A DNA stretch of 64,000 bases, taken from assembly GCA_021773835.1 (NCBI GenBank), contig JAJFJQ010000046.1:85501-149500 (forward strand). The letters are read 5' to 3'. A program made the translations under genes and the position numbers. The notes beneath the pieces were generated by a model. That model searched no databases, was not told the DNA's origin, and saw only the letters and a program-made list of their open reading frames with translations. This DNA is from Gammaproteobacteria bacterium. Lineage in GTDB: Bacteria; Pseudomonadota; Gammaproteobacteria; Ga0077536. Below, piece after piece: positions 48,662 to 58,151 of this stretch (positions are counted from its first letter, which is position 1; the number at the start of each line of letters is the position of its first letter).

Positions 48662-49126
48662 ATGAATTGGGATGCCATCGGTGCGTTAAGCGAAGTGTTC
48701 GGCGTTCTGGCCGTTGTTGTGACACTTTTATACGTCGCTAAACAAATCGTTCAGACGAATCAAATAGCGAAAGCAGCAGTTGCCCGAGAACTCCAAGATA
48801 AGTACGCAGAAGTCTATAGCCTGTTGGCGACAGATCGCAGCATTCAGGATTTAGTAACCAGGCTTAGAGATCCCGAATACGTGGTGCAGTCCGAACAAGA
48901 AGAAGAACAGATTGAGGGCTTCTGCACGTTGCTGCTGGGAGTTTGGCTTACTACCGGCATTGCTTATGAACAAGACCAGATCGATCCAAAGCAGTATCGG
49001 ATGTATCGTGAAGATGTCGCAGTAAAGTTTACTAAATGGCCTGGTATGGTTCCCCATGCAAAAAGGATACTTAAGAGATACTCGGATGCTGAAGAATTCG
49101 ATATTTTTAAGAACCTATACGATTAG
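48662..49126 (+). CDS. Membrane-anchored protein of unknown function, paralogue 1
   Basis: 154 residues. The N-terminus MNWDAIGALSEVFGVLAVVV leads one membrane helix (about residues 5-27) and is followed by a soluble, mostly helical part rich in charge (RELQDKYAEVYSLLATDRS, SEQEEEQIEGF). It resembles the gene at 49801 closely over the first 30 residues (MNWxAIxALSEV, AVVV, Y, A, Q at matching positions) and loosely beyond. Such single-anchor proteins are frequent in marine gammaproteobacterial genomes but have no assigned role. It lies between repeat copies 1 and 2. Confidence 0.75.
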   Translation: MNWDAIGALSEVFGVLAVVVTLLYVAKQIVQTNQIAKAAVARELQDKYAEVYSLLATDRSIQDLVTRLRDPEYVVQSEQEEEQIEGFCTLLLGVWLTTGIAYEQDQIDPKQYRMYREDVAVKFTKWPGMVPHAKRILKRYSDAEEFDIFKNLYD

Positions 49127-49160
49127 CTAAATCAGTTGGTTATTTATTCTCAGGGAAGAC

Positions 49161-49215
49161 AGGGGCAGACCACGTTTTATCTTCTGGGAAAACATGGTCT
49201 GTCCGCTGTTTTCCC
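49161..49215. repeat. Palindromic repeat, copy 2
   Basis: GGGGCAGACCACGTTTT (49162-49178) can pair with AAAACATGGTCTGTCC (from 49190), and GGGAAAAC (49186-49193) can instead pair with GTTTTCCC (49208-49215). The two hairpins share bases, so only one can form at a time. The copy lies 34 bases after the preceding gene's stop. Confidence 0.82.
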
Positions 49216-49270
49216 TTTTAGGTACCCTAGTAGGCATTAGTTTCGTTTCCCACCATGAGGAGATTGAGAA

Positions 49271-49486
49271 GTGAAAGAATATAAGGTGGTTATTTATCAG
49301 GAAGGAATGCTGGGTTCGTTGTTTCTTGGGGAGTCTAAAGTCAATCCTTTAAAATTTACTGATTTCCTCAACTCTAACGCTGAGGAAGGGTGGCGCGTCG
49401 TAACAATGGAAAAAGATGTTAGACGAATGTTGTTACTCTTCTCACGCGAGGCTTATCTCGTAATTTTAGAGCGGGATCGATCGTGA
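49271..49486 (+). CDS. DUF4177-like small protein
   Basis: 71 residues from GTG 49271, with AGGAG eight bases upstream. MKEYKVVIYQEG, LNSNAEEGWRVVTMEKD and the ending YLVILERD form the short beta-alpha-beta layout of DUF4177 proteins (conserved EGW-x-(L/V)-V). Function is not established. Its stop overlaps the GTG of the next gene (GTGA), so the pair is coupled. Confidence 0.72.
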   Translation: MKEYKVVIYQEGMLGSLFLGESKVNPLKFTDFLNSNAEEGWRVVTMEKDVRRMLLLFSREAYLVILERDRS

Positions 49487-49695
49487 AGTTTGCCGCCTAC
49501 ATTTCCATAGTAATTATTGTCGGCTGGATAGGCATAGCGCTCACACAACTGTGGTTCCAACCACTCAGTGCAAGTTTGTTTATAAAAATAACGGTTACGT
49601 GCACGCTTGGGTTGGCCGGAGCCGTTGTAGTGTCGCTGATCCGTCGTGAGTACAGTAATGAAAAGGCGTTAAAAGAGCGGAAATTTATTGACTAA
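49483..49695 (+). CDS. Small two-helix membrane protein coupled to the DUF4177-like gene
   Basis: 70 residues from GTG 49483. Two membrane helices (AYISIVIIVGWIGIALTQLW and FIKITVTCTLGLAGAVVVSLI) are followed by a basic, charged C-terminal tail (RREYSNEKALKERKFID). No family is recognised. The stop codon lies within the left boundary of an attC-like palindrome, as is common for gene-cassette reading frames. Confidence 0.65.
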   Translation: MKFAAYISIVIIVGWIGIALTQLWFQPLSASLFIKITVTCTLGLAGAVVVSLIRREYSNEKALKERKFID

Positions 49696-49783
49696 CAAAC
49701 CTAATCAGGCGCTGAAGTCGACCCTTGCCCGCGTCCTCCTTACGCGCCGGCGTTTTCAAGGGCAGCCTAGCTTCACGTTAGGA
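49690..49783 (+). repeat. attC-like imperfect palindrome
   Basis: The 94-base element opens GACTAAC (close to RYYYAAC), with the stop codon of the preceding gene inside it, and closes GTTAGGA (close to GTTRRRY), each one base off the integron consensus. Internal arms pair in order: CTA/TAG, GGC/GCC and CCCTTG/CAAGGG around a GC-rich centre. The next reading frame begins 17 bases further on. This is what an integron cassette boundary looks like, but one site without an integrase or a second site is not proof. Confidence 0.4.
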
Positions 49784-49800
49784 TTATTTAAGTAGATCAC

Positions 49801-50301
49801 ATGAACTGGGAAGCAATCGTTGCATTAAGCGAAGTTACCGGCGCCGTAGCCGTTGTAGTTTCTTTGATCTATTTGGCGGTCCAAGTTAAGCAGAATACCG
49901 ACCTCGCAAAGACGGAATACCACACAAGCAGTGCCAATAGCGCCGCCCGATTTCAAGACTGGAAAGCCGCAAGTACGGAAAATGCCCGAATATTTCGAAC
50001 GGGCATGCTTGATTTTCAGGCTTTGAACGCTGATGAGCGAGTGATATTGGATGGTGTGTTATTGGATTTAGTTTTGGTATTTAAGGATATATTCGAAGCA
50101 CATGAACGTGGTTTCATGGATGCCGCCACGTATATGGCTTGGAAAAGCTTCATAGGAACAAATATGGGGATGCCGGGCGCACGCTCATGGTGGGAGCAGG
50201 GACGCGTCATCTTCATTGGAAAGATTCAAATAGCGGTAGACGAAGCGATAAAAGAGACCCCGCCATACCAAGAGCTAATGTCAATTGTATTTGAAGAATA
50301 G
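49801..50301 (+). CDS. Membrane-anchored protein of unknown function, paralogue 2
   Basis: 166 residues. MNWEAIVALSEVTGAVAVVV starts a single membrane helix nearly identical in pattern to the gene at 48662. The soluble part (from about residue 30) is helical and carries conserved-looking GYMDAATYMAWKS-type features (ERGFMDAATYMAWKSF, SWWEQGRVIF). Function unknown. The start lies 17 bases after the attC-like element, and repeat copy 3 follows 16 bases after the stop. Confidence 0.75.
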   Translation: MNWEAIVALSEVTGAVAVVVSLIYLAVQVKQNTDLAKTEYHTSSANSAARFQDWKAASTENARIFRTGMLDFQALNADERVILDGVLLDLVLVFKDIFEAHERGFMDAATYMAWKSFIGTNMGMPGARSWWEQGRVIFIGKIQIAVDEAIKETPPYQELMSIVFEE

Positions 50302-50317
50302 ATATATCCTGGAAGGT

Positions 50318-50372
50318 AGGGAACAGACCTCGTTTTATCTTCTGGGGAAACGTGGTCTGTCCGCCGTTTCCC
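50318..50372. repeat. Palindromic repeat, copy 3
   Basis: AGGGAACAGACCTCGTTTTATC is the left half (first 20 bases match copy 2 at most positions), and the right half holds GGGGAAACGTGGTCTGTCC and GTTTCCC. Here too GGGAAAC (50344-50350) can pair with GTTTCCC (50366-50372) or the outer arms can pair instead. It ends the island 30 bases before the rplQ terminator. Confidence 0.82.
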
Positions 50373-50401
50373 AAGATTTGAATAATAAACTCGCAACGCA
50401 T

Positions 50402-50430
50402 AAAAAAAGCCGGACTAAAGCCCGGCATTT
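50402..50430 (-). terminator. Intrinsic terminator of the ribosomal supercluster
   Basis: On the minus strand GCCGGGC-TTTA-GTCCGGC forms a strong stem (50409-50426) followed by seven T (50402-50408). It lies 25 bases after the rplQ stop. The reverse direction also ends in a short T-run, so it may stop transcription coming from the island as well. Confidence 0.9.
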
Positions 50431-50454
50431 TTCTCAACTTACGGGTCGATTCGC

Positions 50455-50835
50455 TTAATCGTCGTCTTCCTCAGGCATTGGCCGATCCATTAATTCGACT
50501 ATCGCCATCGGTGCGCTGTCGCCTGGGCGGAATCCTGTTTTCAATATTCGGAGATAGCCTCCAGGTCGATCGACGTAGCGGGGACCAAGCTCGGTGAAGA
50601 GCTTATGCACTGCAAAGTCATCGCGTAGACGTGAGAATGCTAGCCGGCGTTTTGCCACGGAATCTGATTTCGCCATGGTGATCAACGGCTCTGCTGTGCG
50701 GCGCAACTCCTTCGCTTTCGGCAATGTCGTGCGGATCAATTCGTGACGAAACAGCGACACCGCCATATTTCTAAACATCGCTTTGCGATGAGAGCTGTTG
50801 CGGTTAAGTTGGCGCCCGCTTTGGCGATGTCTCAT
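50455..50835 (-). CDS. rplQ: Ribosomal protein L17
   Basis: 126 residues: [25 protein letters not shown] at the N-terminus, then [16 protein letters not shown], the complete bacterial L17. It lies near the exit tunnel of the large subunit. Last gene of the alpha operon, 26 bases after rpoA. The end is acidic (PEEDDD). Confidence 0.98.
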   Translation of the reverse strand: MRHRQSGRQLNRNSSHRKAMFRNMAVSLFRHELIRTTLPKAKELRRTAEPLITMAKSDSVAKRRLAFSRLRDDFAVHKLFTELGPRYVDRPGGYLRILKTGFRPGDSAPMAIVELMDRPMPEEDDD

Positions 50836-50861
50836 GGGTATAACCTTGCTTTATCTACTAA

Positions 50862-51866
50862 TTAAATCGAACTCTTATCGGTATCGAACAACCCCGATGG
50901 TGGCCAGTTTTCCAATCTCATTCCAAGCGAAAGACCGCGCGCTGCCAATACATCTTTGATTTCGGTTAACGACTTCTTCCCCAAGTTAGGCGTCTTCAGT
51001 AATTCTACTTCCGTGCGTTGGATGAGGTCGCCTATGTAATAGATGCTTTCCGCCTTTAGGCAGTTTGCTGAACGCACGGTTAGTTCCAGATCGTCTATCG
51101 AGCGTAACAGGATAGGATCAATCTCAACTTCTTCCTTGCGCTCCGGTTCTGCTTGCTCTTCGCTGCTGAGATCAACGAATACCGCAAGTTGACTGCGCAA
51201 GATCCCCGCGGCATCGCGAACAGCACGTTCCGGGTCAATCGTTCCATTGGTTTCAATGGTGATGATGAGCTTATCAAGGTCGGTTTGCTGCTCTACGCGA
51301 GCGCTTTGGACCTCATAGGCAACGCGCCTAACGGGACTAAACGATGCATCCAACTTCAATCGTCCTATCGCCTGATCGGTTTCTTCACCAACTTCTCTGA
51401 TGGTTGCTGGTTGATAACCGCGTCCACGAGCGACCTTCAAGGTCATATTTAATTCGCCGTTTTCGCTCAAGCTCGCGATGTGATGCGTTGGATCCACAAT
51501 CTCGACGTCATGGTCCAGAACAATGTCCCCAGCAACCACAACGCCAGGTCCACGCTTGTTCAAAGTCAAGGTGGCCTCTTCACGGGCGTGCATGTTGATC
51601 GCTAGCCCTTTCAGATTCAGCAAGATATCGGTTACATCTTCCTGTACGCCCTCGATCGTCGTGTATTCGTGCAATACGTTTTCTATTTCAGCCTCTACGA
51701 TCGCGCTGCCAGTCATCGACGACAGCAATACTCGTCTGAGGGCATTGCCTAATGTGTGCCCAAAGCCGCGGTTCAACGGCTCGAGCGTAATCTTCGCGGT
51801 TTTTACATTAACCGGACTAACGTCGACAATGTTCGGCTTCAACATTTCACTTGCTGCTGCTGCCAT
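50862..51866 (-). CDS. rpoA: RNA polymerase alpha subunit
   Basis: 334 residues. The N-terminal assembly domain contains [29 protein letters not shown] sequence that nucleates the dimer. A linker rich in acidic residues ([17 protein letters not shown]) precedes the C-terminal domain, with [17 protein letters not shown] and [19 protein letters not shown], which binds UP elements and activators. Located between rpsD and rplQ as in all alpha operons. Confidence 0.99.
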   Translation of the reverse strand: MAAAASEMLKPNIVDVSPVNVKTAKITLEPLNRGFGHTLGNALRRVLLSSMTGSAIVEAEIENVLHEYTTIEGVQEDVTDILLNLKGLAINMHAREEATLTLNKRGPGVVVAGDIVLDHDVEIVDPTHHIASLSENGELNMTLKVARGRGYQPATIREVGEETDQAIGRLKLDASFSPVRRVAYEVQSARVEQQTDLDKLIITIETNGTIDPERAVRDAAGILRSQLAVFVDLSSEEQAEPERKEEVEIDPILLRSIDDLELTVRSANCLKAESIYYIGDLIQRTEVELLKTPNLGKKSLTEIKDVLAARGLSLGMRLENWPPSGLFDTDKSSI

Positions 51867-51888
51867 TGCACTTTCTCCTTTAGTTGCC

Positions 51889-52512
51889 CTACTTGGAGTA
51901 CAACTCTACGACTAGGGATTCATTAATATCGGCAGGTAAATCACCGCGCTCTGGCGCAGATTTGAACAGACCTTCCATTTTTTTGGAGTCAACTTCCAAC
52001 CATTCCGGCAGACCGAGCTGCTCGGCAATTGCAAGCGAATCTTGGATCCGCACCTGCTGGCGAGATTTCTCCCTCACTGCGATCACGTCTTTTGGACTCA
52101 CCTGGAAAGACGGGATATTTACGCTTTTTCCGTTAACCGTAATAGCTTTGTGGCTAACCAACTGCCTTGCTTCAGAACGCGTGCAACCAAAACCCATCCG
52201 GTACACAACATTGTCGAGGCGCTGCTCTAGCAATTGAAGTAGGTTTTCACCCGTCGCTCCTTTGCGCTTCGCAGCTTCCTTGTAGTAATTTCTAAACTGC
52301 TTCTCAAGAACGCCATACGTGTAACGAAGCTTCTGCTTCTCGCGTAACTGTAGGGCGTAATCCGACTGGCGCCGACCACGGCTATCACCGTGCTGACCCG
52401 GCGGTTTTTCCAACTGGCATTTCGACTCGATCGGCCGCGCGCGACTTTTTAGAAAAAGATCTACGCCTTGCCGTCGGCTGAGCTTACATTTTGGTCCGAT
52501 ATATCTTGCCAT
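51889..52512 (-). CDS. rpsD: Ribosomal protein S4
   Basis: 207 residues. [16 protein letters not shown] opens the protein, [30 protein letters not shown] follows, and the S4 RNA-binding domain [32 protein letters not shown] is intact. It is a primary 16S binder and the likely autoregulator of the alpha operon. Confidence 0.99.
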   Translation of the reverse strand: MARYIGPKCKLSRRQGVDLFLKSRARPIESKCQLEKPPGQHGDSRGRRQSDYALQLREKQKLRYTYGVLEKQFRNYYKEAAKRKGATGENLLQLLEQRLDNVVYRMGFGCTRSEARQLVSHKAITVNGKSVNIPSFQVSPKDVIAVREKSRQQVRIQDSLAIAEQLGLPEWLEVDSKKMEGLFKSAPERGDLPADINESLVVELYSK

Positions 52513-52527
52513 TAAAAATCCTCGTTC

Positions 52528-52917
52528 CTATACCCGGCGCTTCTTCGGCGGACGACAGCCATTGTGGGGGATTGGTGTAACGTCGGTAATATTCGTGATC
52601 TTAAAACCGGCGGCGTTCAATGCTCGCACCGCGGACTCGCGACCAGGGCCAGGGCCTTTGACGAAAACATCTAGGTTTTGCGTGCCGAAATCATCCATCA
52701 CCGAACCTAAGCGCTCCGCCGCAACCTGTGCTGCGAAGGGCGTACTCTTTCGAGATCCGCGAAATCCACTACCACCAGCCGTAGCCCAACCGAGGGTATT
52801 GCCCTGGCGATCGGTGATCGTAATGATGGTGTTGTTAAACGACGCATGAATGTGCGCTATGCCGTCAATAACAGTTGTTTTTGTCCGCTTCTTCGTGCGA
52901 GGAGTTGAAGTTGCCAT
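52528..52917 (-). CDS. rpsK: Ribosomal protein S11
   Basis: 129 residues. [31 protein letters not shown] and the ending [18 protein letters not shown] are diagnostic. It forms part of the platform of the 30S subunit near the mRNA exit. 13 bases after rpsM, 15 before rpsD. Confidence 0.99.
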   Translation of the reverse strand: MATSTPRTKKRTKTTVIDGIAHIHASFNNTIITITDRQGNTLGWATAGGSGFRGSRKSTPFAAQVAAERLGSVMDDFGTQNLDVFVKGPGPGRESAVRALNAAGFKITNITDVTPIPHNGCRPPKKRRV

Positions 52918-52930
52918 GAAAATATCTCAG

Positions 52931-53287
52931 TTACTTCTTTATCATCCGCCGTGGACCTTTACGAGTCCTGGCATTCGTTTGGGTCTGCTGGCCCCGCGTC
53001 GGCAAGCCGCGCCGATGCCGGATCCCGCGATAGCAACCCAGGTCCATCAGACGCTTAATGTTCATTGCGATTTCACGTCGAAGATCACCTTCAATCGTAA
53101 ATTTAGATACTGCGCCTCTGAGCGCTTCGAGCTGCTCTTCAGTCAGGTCTTTTATCATCGCGTGCTGAGTGACACCGGTTTCTTCGCAAATTTTTCGCGC
53201 CAGTGTGCCGCCGATCCCATAGATCTCTTGGAGTGCGATGACAGTGTGTTTCCTGTCTGGAATATTTACGCCTGCAACACGCGCCAT
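52931..53287 (-). CDS. rpsM: Ribosomal protein S13
   Basis: 118 residues. [26 protein letters not shown] begins the protein; the end is [22 protein letters not shown], the basic tail that reaches the P-site tRNA. It sits in the 30S head and bridges to L5. First gene of the alpha operon proper, after rpmJ. Confidence 0.99.
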   Translation of the reverse strand: MARVAGVNIPDRKHTVIALQEIYGIGGTLARKICEETGVTQHAMIKDLTEEQLEALRGAVSKFTIEGDLRREIAMNIKRLMDLGCYRGIRHRRGLPTRGQQTQTNARTRKGPRRMIKK

Positions 53288-53313
53288 ACTATTATCCTCG
53301 TGAGATCCTCAAG

Positions 53314-53427
53314 TTAACCTTGGCGTTGCTTGTGCCGCGGATCTTTACAAATTATGCGGACCACGCCTTTACGTCTGATGACGCGGCAGTTGCGACAGAT
53401 CCGCTTGACTGATGCTCGAATTTTCAC
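53314..53427 (-). CDS. rpmJ: Ribosomal protein L36
   Basis: 37 residues from GTG 53427, with AGAGGAA upstream. [20 protein letters not shown] then [13 protein letters not shown] gives the zinc-binding Cys-Cys-Cys-His set of the C+ form of L36. It lies between secY and rpsM, its standard place. The start codon is GTG rather than ATG. Confidence 0.97.
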   Translation of the reverse strand: MKIRASVKRICRNCRVIRRKGVVRIICKDPRHKQRQG

Positions 53428-53447
53428 GTTCTATTCCTCTAAGCCGT

Positions 53448-54782
53448 TTAGCGTCGGCCGTAGCCCTTTAAATTCGCTTTCTTCAACAGGCCTTCATATT
53501 GATGGGACATCAAATGGGCTTGAACTTGCGACATGAAATCCATCACGACGACGACAATAATCAGCAGTGAGGTTCCACCGAAATAAAATGGAACGTTAAA
53601 CTTCAATATTAAGAATTCCGGGAGTAAGCAAACGGACGTGATGTAAATCGCGCCGGCAACCGTCAGACGTGTCATCACACCGTCGATGTAGCGTGCGGTC
53701 TGATCGCCCGGCCGAATGCCCGGGATAAACGCACCCGATTTCTTTAAATTATCCGCCGTTTCTTTCGGATTAAATACCAAGGCGGTGTAGAAAAAGCAGA
53801 AAAATATTATCGCTGCCGCGTAGAACATTACGTACAGGGGTTGGCCCGGCGATAGCGTGCTCGCGAGATCACGCATCCAACCCATCCCTTCCATATTGCC
53901 AAACCAGCCGCCGATTGTTGCCGGAAATAAGATAATGCTTGAGGCGAATATTGGTGGAATAACGCCGGACATGTTCAACTTTAGCGGCAAGTGACTCGAT
54001 TGCCCACTGTATTGATTGCGTTGCTTAGCGTAATTGACGGTTATGCGTCTCTGGCCGCGTTCTACAAATACGACGAAAGCCGTGACAAGGATCGCCAGGG
54101 CAAACAAGGCGAGGACCATAATGATTGAAAGCTCACCGGTCCGTGATAGTTCTAATGTCCCGCCGATCGCCGACGGCAGCCCAGCTACGATACCGGCGAA
54201 TATTATCATCGATATACCGTTTCCAATTCCGCGTTCCGTAACCTGCTCACCGAGCCACATTAAGAATAAGGTTCCCGTCACCAGCGTTGTTACGCAGGTG
54301 ATCCTAAAAGCAAGTCCCGGATCGATAACTAATTGCAATCCCGCAGCCGATTGACCTTCCAGCATCACCGCAACGCCGAGCGACTGGAATAGCGCTAAAG
54401 CAACGGTGCCATAGCGTGTGTATTGGGTAATTTTGCGTCGTCCAGACTCACCTTCTTTTTTCAATTGCTCGAGCTTCGGATGCACTACCGTTAGCAGCTG
54501 CATAATGATGGAAGCTGATATGTACGGCATGATGCCAAGGGCAACGACCGAGAAGCGCTGCAGCGCGCCGCCGGAGAACATATTGAACATGTCCAAAATC
54601 GTACCGCGTTGTTGATCGAACAACGTGACCAAGGCGCTGGGATTGATCCCCGGGACCGGAATATGGGTACAGATCCGGAAGACGACAAGCGCCCCCAGCA
54701 GGAAAAATATCCGCTGGCGCAGCTCAGTCAGTTTTCCGAGGCCGGCAAGGCCGCCGGGCATATTTCGATTCGCGGTCGCCAT
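53448..54782 (-). CDS. secY: Preprotein translocase channel SecY
   Basis: 444 residues with ten membrane segments. [32 protein letters not shown] opens the protein, followed by [13 protein letters not shown] (lateral gate/pore ring area), [14 protein letters not shown] in the cytoplasmic loop that docks SecA and ribosomes, and [13 protein letters not shown] at the end. It forms the SecYEG channel for export and membrane insertion. Placed between rplO and rpmJ. Confidence 0.99.
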   Translation of the reverse strand: MATANRNMPGGLAGLGKLTELRQRIFFLLGALVVFRICTHIPVPGINPSALVTLFDQQRGTILDMFNMFSGGALQRFSVVALGIMPYISASIIMQLLTVVHPKLEQLKKEGESGRRKITQYTRYGTVALALFQSLGVAVMLEGQSAAGLQLVIDPGLAFRITCVTTLVTGTLFLMWLGEQVTERGIGNGISMIIFAGIVAGLPSAIGGTLELSRTGELSIIMVLALFALAILVTAFVVFVERGQRRITVNYAKQRNQYSGQSSHLPLKLNMSGVIPPIFASSIILFPATIGGWFGNMEGMGWMRDLASTLSPGQPLYVMFYAAAIIFFCFFYTALVFNPKETADNLKKSGAFIPGIRPGDQTARYIDGVMTRLTVAGAIYITSVCLLPEFLILKFNVPFYFGGTSLLIIVVVVMDFMSQVQAHLMSHQYEGLLKKANLKGYGRR

Positions 54783-54783
54783 C

Positions 54784-55218
54784 TTAGCTTTCTATGCTTC
54801 CCCCGGCACTTTCGATTGCTGCGCGTGCGCCTTTCGTTACACCCAGTCCTCGAACTTTGACTGCTTTCTCCAGTGCACCCGACAAAATGATTTTGACGGT
54901 TTTAATATCGTTGCGTAGCAAGCCCGCAGCTTTCAGCGCCGCCAAATCGATGATCTCGCTATCGATCCCGTTCAGCTCGTGCAGCCGGATCTCGTCCGCA
55001 TAAACACTGGTGCGCGAATGGAAGCCACCCTTCGGCAGTCGTCGCTGCAACGGCATCTGACCGCCTTCGAAGCCGACTTTATGATATCCACCCGAACGCG
55101 AATGCTGTCCCTTGTGGCCTCGCCCAGCGGTCTTGCCTGATCCAGATCCGATACCGCGACCGACGCGTTTGCGCGGCTTCTTCGCACCATTCGCAGGCTT
55201 GATCGTATTTAGAAACAT
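54784..55218 (-). CDS. rplO: Ribosomal protein L15
   Basis: 144 residues from ATG 55218, which overlaps the rpmD stop by one base (TGATG). [25 protein letters not shown] is the glycine/arginine N-terminal extension that threads into 23S rRNA, followed by [25 protein letters not shown] upstream. Confidence 0.99.
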   Translation of the reverse strand: MFLNTIKPANGAKKPRKRVGRGIGSGSGKTAGRGHKGQHSRSGGYHKVGFEGGQMPLQRRLPKGGFHSRTSVYADEIRLHELNGIDSEIIDLAALKAAGLLRNDIKTVKIILSGALEKAVKVRGLGVTKGARAAIESAGGSIES

Positions 55219-55400
55219 CACGCTTCCTCAATATTCAGCATGTAGGACACTTTGTTGATCATGCCTCGATTTTCCACCGTGTCGTCGACCTCGATGGTTT
55301 GGCGGATCCGGCGCAGGCCGAGTCCGGCAACGCATGCCTTATGCGACGCGAGTCGGCCATGAAGTCCACGTGTCAGCGTAATCTTGATCTTGCCGGCCAT
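55218..55400 (-). CDS. rpmD: Ribosomal protein L30
   Basis: 60 residues from ATG 55400 ([16 protein letters not shown]). [36 protein letters not shown] is complete L30. The in-frame upstream start at 55436 would overlap rpsE and add a non-conserved 12-residue tail. It binds the 23S rRNA surface. Confidence 0.97.
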   Translation of the reverse strand: MAGKIKITLTRGLHGRLASHKACVAGLGLRRIRQTIEVDDTVENRGMINKVSYMLNIEEA

Positions 55401-55404
55401 CGTC

Positions 55405-55914
55405 CTACCCTCGGATTTCCGCAACTGACTTGCCACGCTTGGCCGCCATGCTTTCCGGTGAAGACATGTTTTTCAATCCGTTAATCGTCGCTCGCACAAC
55501 GTTAACGGGATTCGTTGTGCCGATGCATTTTGCTAGCACATTATGGACACCGACGACTTCGAAAACCGCTCGCATCGGGCCACCGGCAATAATTCCGGTA
55601 CCTTGTGACGCGGGCTGCATGTAAACCTTCGCCGCACCATGCTCGCCGACGATGGCGTATTGCAAGGTGTCCTCGTTTAACGCAACGGTTTCCATATTGC
55701 GACGAGCATTCTCCATCGCTTTTTGAATCGCGACCGGGACTTCGCGAGCTTTACCCCGCCCAAGCCCAACACGACCCGCACCGTCTCCGACAACCGTCAG
55801 TGCGGTAAATCCAAAAATTCGTCCGCCCTTTACAACTTTCGCGACCCGATTAACGGCCACCAGTTTCTCGAACAACCCTTCTTGGTTTTGCTGCGTACCC
55901 GAAGCGAAAGCCAT
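55405..55914 (-). CDS. rpsE: Ribosomal protein S5
   Basis: 169 residues. [32 protein letters not shown] and [14 protein letters not shown] carry the double-stranded RNA-binding part; [25 protein letters not shown] belongs to the C-terminal domain. S5 lies at the mRNA entrance and affects decoding fidelity. Confidence 0.99.
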   Translation of the reverse strand: MAFASGTQQNQEGLFEKLVAVNRVAKVVKGGRIFGFTALTVVGDGAGRVGLGRGKAREVPVAIQKAMENARRNMETVALNEDTLQYAIVGEHGAAKVYMQPASQGTGIIAGGPMRAVFEVVGVHNVLAKCIGTTNPVNVVRATINGLKNMSSPESMAAKRGKSVAEIRG

Positions 55915-55927
55915 ACCAATCTAACTC

Positions 55928-56281
55928 CTAGAATTTGAGGCCGTTTTCACGTGCAGCCTCGGCCAGCGCCTTCACGCGGCCGTGATACTTAAACCCAGCA
56001 CGGTCGAATGCAACTTCCTCGACCCCGGCGGCCCGTGCTCGTTCGGCAACAGCTTTGCCAACGATTACGGCGGCTTCAACGTTTCCACCCGTCTTAATGG
56101 ATGCGCGGAGGTCCTTATCAAGCGTCGAGGCGCTCGCCAACACAATCCCGCCGTCCGCTGAAATTATCTGCGCGTATATATGTCGCGGCGTCCTATTGAC
56201 GCACAACCGGGTTGCGCGCAAGTACTTAATGTGGCTGCGAGTCTTCCGAGCCCGCCGTAGCCTTGACAGCTTTTTGTTCAT
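55928..56281 (-). CDS. rplR: Ribosomal protein L18
   Basis: 117 residues from ATG 56281 ([18 protein letters not shown]). [17 protein letters not shown] and the ending [26 protein letters not shown] complete L18, which binds 5S rRNA with L5. The frame stays open upstream into rplF but that part is not L18-like. Confidence 0.98.
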   Translation of the reverse strand: MNKKLSRLRRARKTRSHIKYLRATRLCVNRTPRHIYAQIISADGGIVLASASTLDKDLRASIKTGGNVEAAVIVGKAVAERARAAGVEEVAFDRAGFKYHGRVKALAEAARENGLKF

Positions 56282-56288
56282 AAGGTCA

Positions 56289-56822
56289 TCAACTCTTCTT
56301 GGCTTCCTTGCGCACGATGATTTCATCCGCATACTTTACGCCCTTACCTTTATATGGCTCAGGCTTACGGTAGGCACGAATATTCGCGGCTATTTGACCA
56401 ACTCTCTGCTTGTCCATTCCCTTAACCACGACTTCCGTTTGGCTCGGTGTCTCGATCGTCACATCATCGGGAATATCGAAATTAATTGGATGCGAATGAC
56501 CAAGCGACAAATTTAGTACCTTCCCGCTGATCTGCGCGCGATAGCCTACCCCAACGATTTCGAGCTTACGCTCAAATCCTTGCGACACGCCTACCACCAT
56601 ATTGTTTAACAGCGCGCGCGAGGTACCCGACATTGCGACCGCGGATTTTGTCTCTTTGAGCGCTTTAATCTGCATCACGCTACCATCTATGCTGACCGCA
56701 ACGTCTTCGTGGACCTCCCAGTCCATGGTCCCTATTTTTCCTTTCACGGTTACCGTCTGCCCGTTGACCTGGACGTCAACCGCTTCCGGGATTTCGATAG
56801 GTGCATTTGCAATGCGTGACAT
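56289..56822 (-). CDS. rplF: Ribosomal protein L6
   Basis: 177 residues, two repeated alpha/beta domains. [21 protein letters not shown], then [24 protein letters not shown] and the ending [14 protein letters not shown] mark L6. It lies near the sarcin-ricin loop and the factor-binding site of the large subunit. Confidence 0.99.
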   Translation of the reverse strand: MSRIANAPIEIPEAVDVQVNGQTVTVKGKIGTMDWEVHEDVAVSIDGSVMQIKALKETKSAVAMSGTSRALLNNMVVGVSQGFERKLEIVGVGYRAQISGKVLNLSLGHSHPINFDIPDDVTIETPSQTEVVVKGMDKQRVGQIAANIRAYRKPEPYKGKGVKYADEIIVRKEAKKS

Positions 56823-56845
56823 GGTCCTAGTTCCTCAATTTGGCT

Positions 56846-57241
56846 CTAATAGACCGAACACAGCACTTCGCCGCCAATACCTTGGGCGCGCGCTTCCCTG
56901 TCAGTCATTAATCCGCGGGAAGTTGAGACAATCGCGATCCCGAGTCCACCGACAACAGTCGGAATTTCATCTTTCCCGCGGTAGACCCGCAGACTCGGCT
57001 TACTAGTACGTTGAATGTGCTCGATTACCGGCCGGCCATCGTAATATTTTAGTTCGATGACGAGTTCTGGATGACCCTCGCCCTCGACCGTCTTAAAGTC
57101 CGAAATATAGCCTTCGTCCTTTAATACCTTCGCAATCGCCGATTTACTTTTTGACGCCGGAATTGACACGTCTTTGCGTGCCCGAGCTTGTGCGTTTCGG
57201 ATCCGAGTAAACATATCGGCAATGGGGTCTTGCATTGTCAT
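56846..57241 (-). CDS. rpsH: Ribosomal protein S8
   Basis: 131 residues. [18 protein letters not shown] aligns with E. coli S8 from the first Met, which decides the start. It ends [27 protein letters not shown]8 binds the central 16S domain and in E. coli represses the spc operon by binding a site near rplE; no check of that site was possible. Confidence 0.98.
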   Translation of the reverse strand: MTMQDPIADMFTRIRNAQARARKDVSIPASKSKSAIAKVLKDEGYISDFKTVEGEGHPELVIELKYYDGRPVIEHIQRTSKPSLRVYRGKDEIPTVVGGLGIAIVSTSRGLMTDREARAQGIGGEVLCSVY

Positions 57242-57278
57242 TTCGATAGATCTCTTTCGCTAATCTAGAATTACTGGC

Positions 57279-57584
57279 CTACCAACTGGCCTTAACCAAT
57301 CCTGGCACATGTCCTTCCATTGCCAGCCGACGAAGTTCATTCCTAGCCAGACCAAATTTGCGGTAGTAGCCGTGCGGCCGCCCGGTTAATCGGCATCGAT
57401 TCCGACCACGTGCGGGGCTCGAATCTCGTGGTAGTTTCTGTAATTTGATCCGTGCAGCGTCACGCTCCTCGATCGAGAGCGTCAAATCCGCCGCAGCAGC
57501 CTTGAGCGCAGCGCGCTTGGCCGCGAAACGTTCCGCAAGTAGCGCGCGTTTACGTTCACGATTAACCATCGATTTCTTTGCCAT
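57279..57584 (-). CDS. rpsN: Ribosomal protein S14, zinc-independent long form
   Basis: 101 residues. [20 protein letters not shown] at the start and [26 protein letters not shown] at the end. It lacks the CxxC pairs of the short zinc form, so it is the C-minus type usual in gammaproteobacteria. It sits in the 30S head. Confidence 0.98.
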   Translation of the reverse strand: MAKKSMVNRERKRALLAERFAAKRAALKAAAADLTLSIEERDAARIKLQKLPRDSSPARGRNRCRLTGRPHGYYRKFGLARNELRRLAMEGHVPGLVKASW

Positions 57585-57594
57585 AAATAACGCC

Positions 57595-58134
57595 CTAAGT
57601 TCTCAAGGGAAACTTGAATGCCCGCAGCAGCGCACGACCTTCGTCGTCATTTTTCGCGCTAGTCGTAATGCAGATATCCATGCCCCTGATCGCATCTATT
57701 TTGTCGTAATCAATTTCAGGAAAAATAATTTGCTCGCGCACCCCAAGCGTATAGTTGCCGCGCCCATCGAACGCGCGGTCACCAAACCCACGAAAATCAC
57801 GGATACGCGGAATCGCGACGTTAATTAGCCGATCGAGAAACTCGTACATTCGACTGCGCCGAAGCGTGACTTTCGCGCCAATCGGCCACCCATCGCGAAT
57901 TTTGAATCCCGCGATCGATTTTCGAGATAGGCAAACCACCGGCTTTTGACCAGCAATGAGTTCTAAGTCGCTCAAGGCATGTTCCATCACTTTCTTATCA
58001 GTCGTGGCCTCACCGAGCCCCATATTGATCGTGACTTTTGTTATCCGCGGAACCTGCATCAAGCTTTTGCACTGCAACTGTTCTTGCAGCTGTCCGGCTA
58101 GCTTTTCGCGATACTCAGTTTCTAATCTTGCCAT
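57595..58134 (-). CDS. rplE: Ribosomal protein L5
   Basis: 179 residues. [38 protein letters not shown] and [21 protein letters not shown] are diagnostic. L5 binds 5S rRNA and contacts S13 and P-site tRNA. Confidence 0.99.
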   Translation of the reverse strand: MARLETEYREKLAGQLQEQLQCKSLMQVPRITKVTINMGLGEATTDKKVMEHALSDLELIAGQKPVVCLSRKSIAGFKIRDGWPIGAKVTLRRSRMYEFLDRLINVAIPRIRDFRGFGDRAFDGRGNYTLGVREQIIFPEIDYDKIDAIRGMDICITTSAKNDDEGRALLRAFKFPLRT

Positions 58135-58151
58135 CGTCTATGTTCCGACAC

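Noticed and set aside
48477..48665. 62-residue plus-strand frame overlapping repeat copy 1
   Set aside because: It reads through the palindromic repeat and into the next gene's start; composition is not protein-like.
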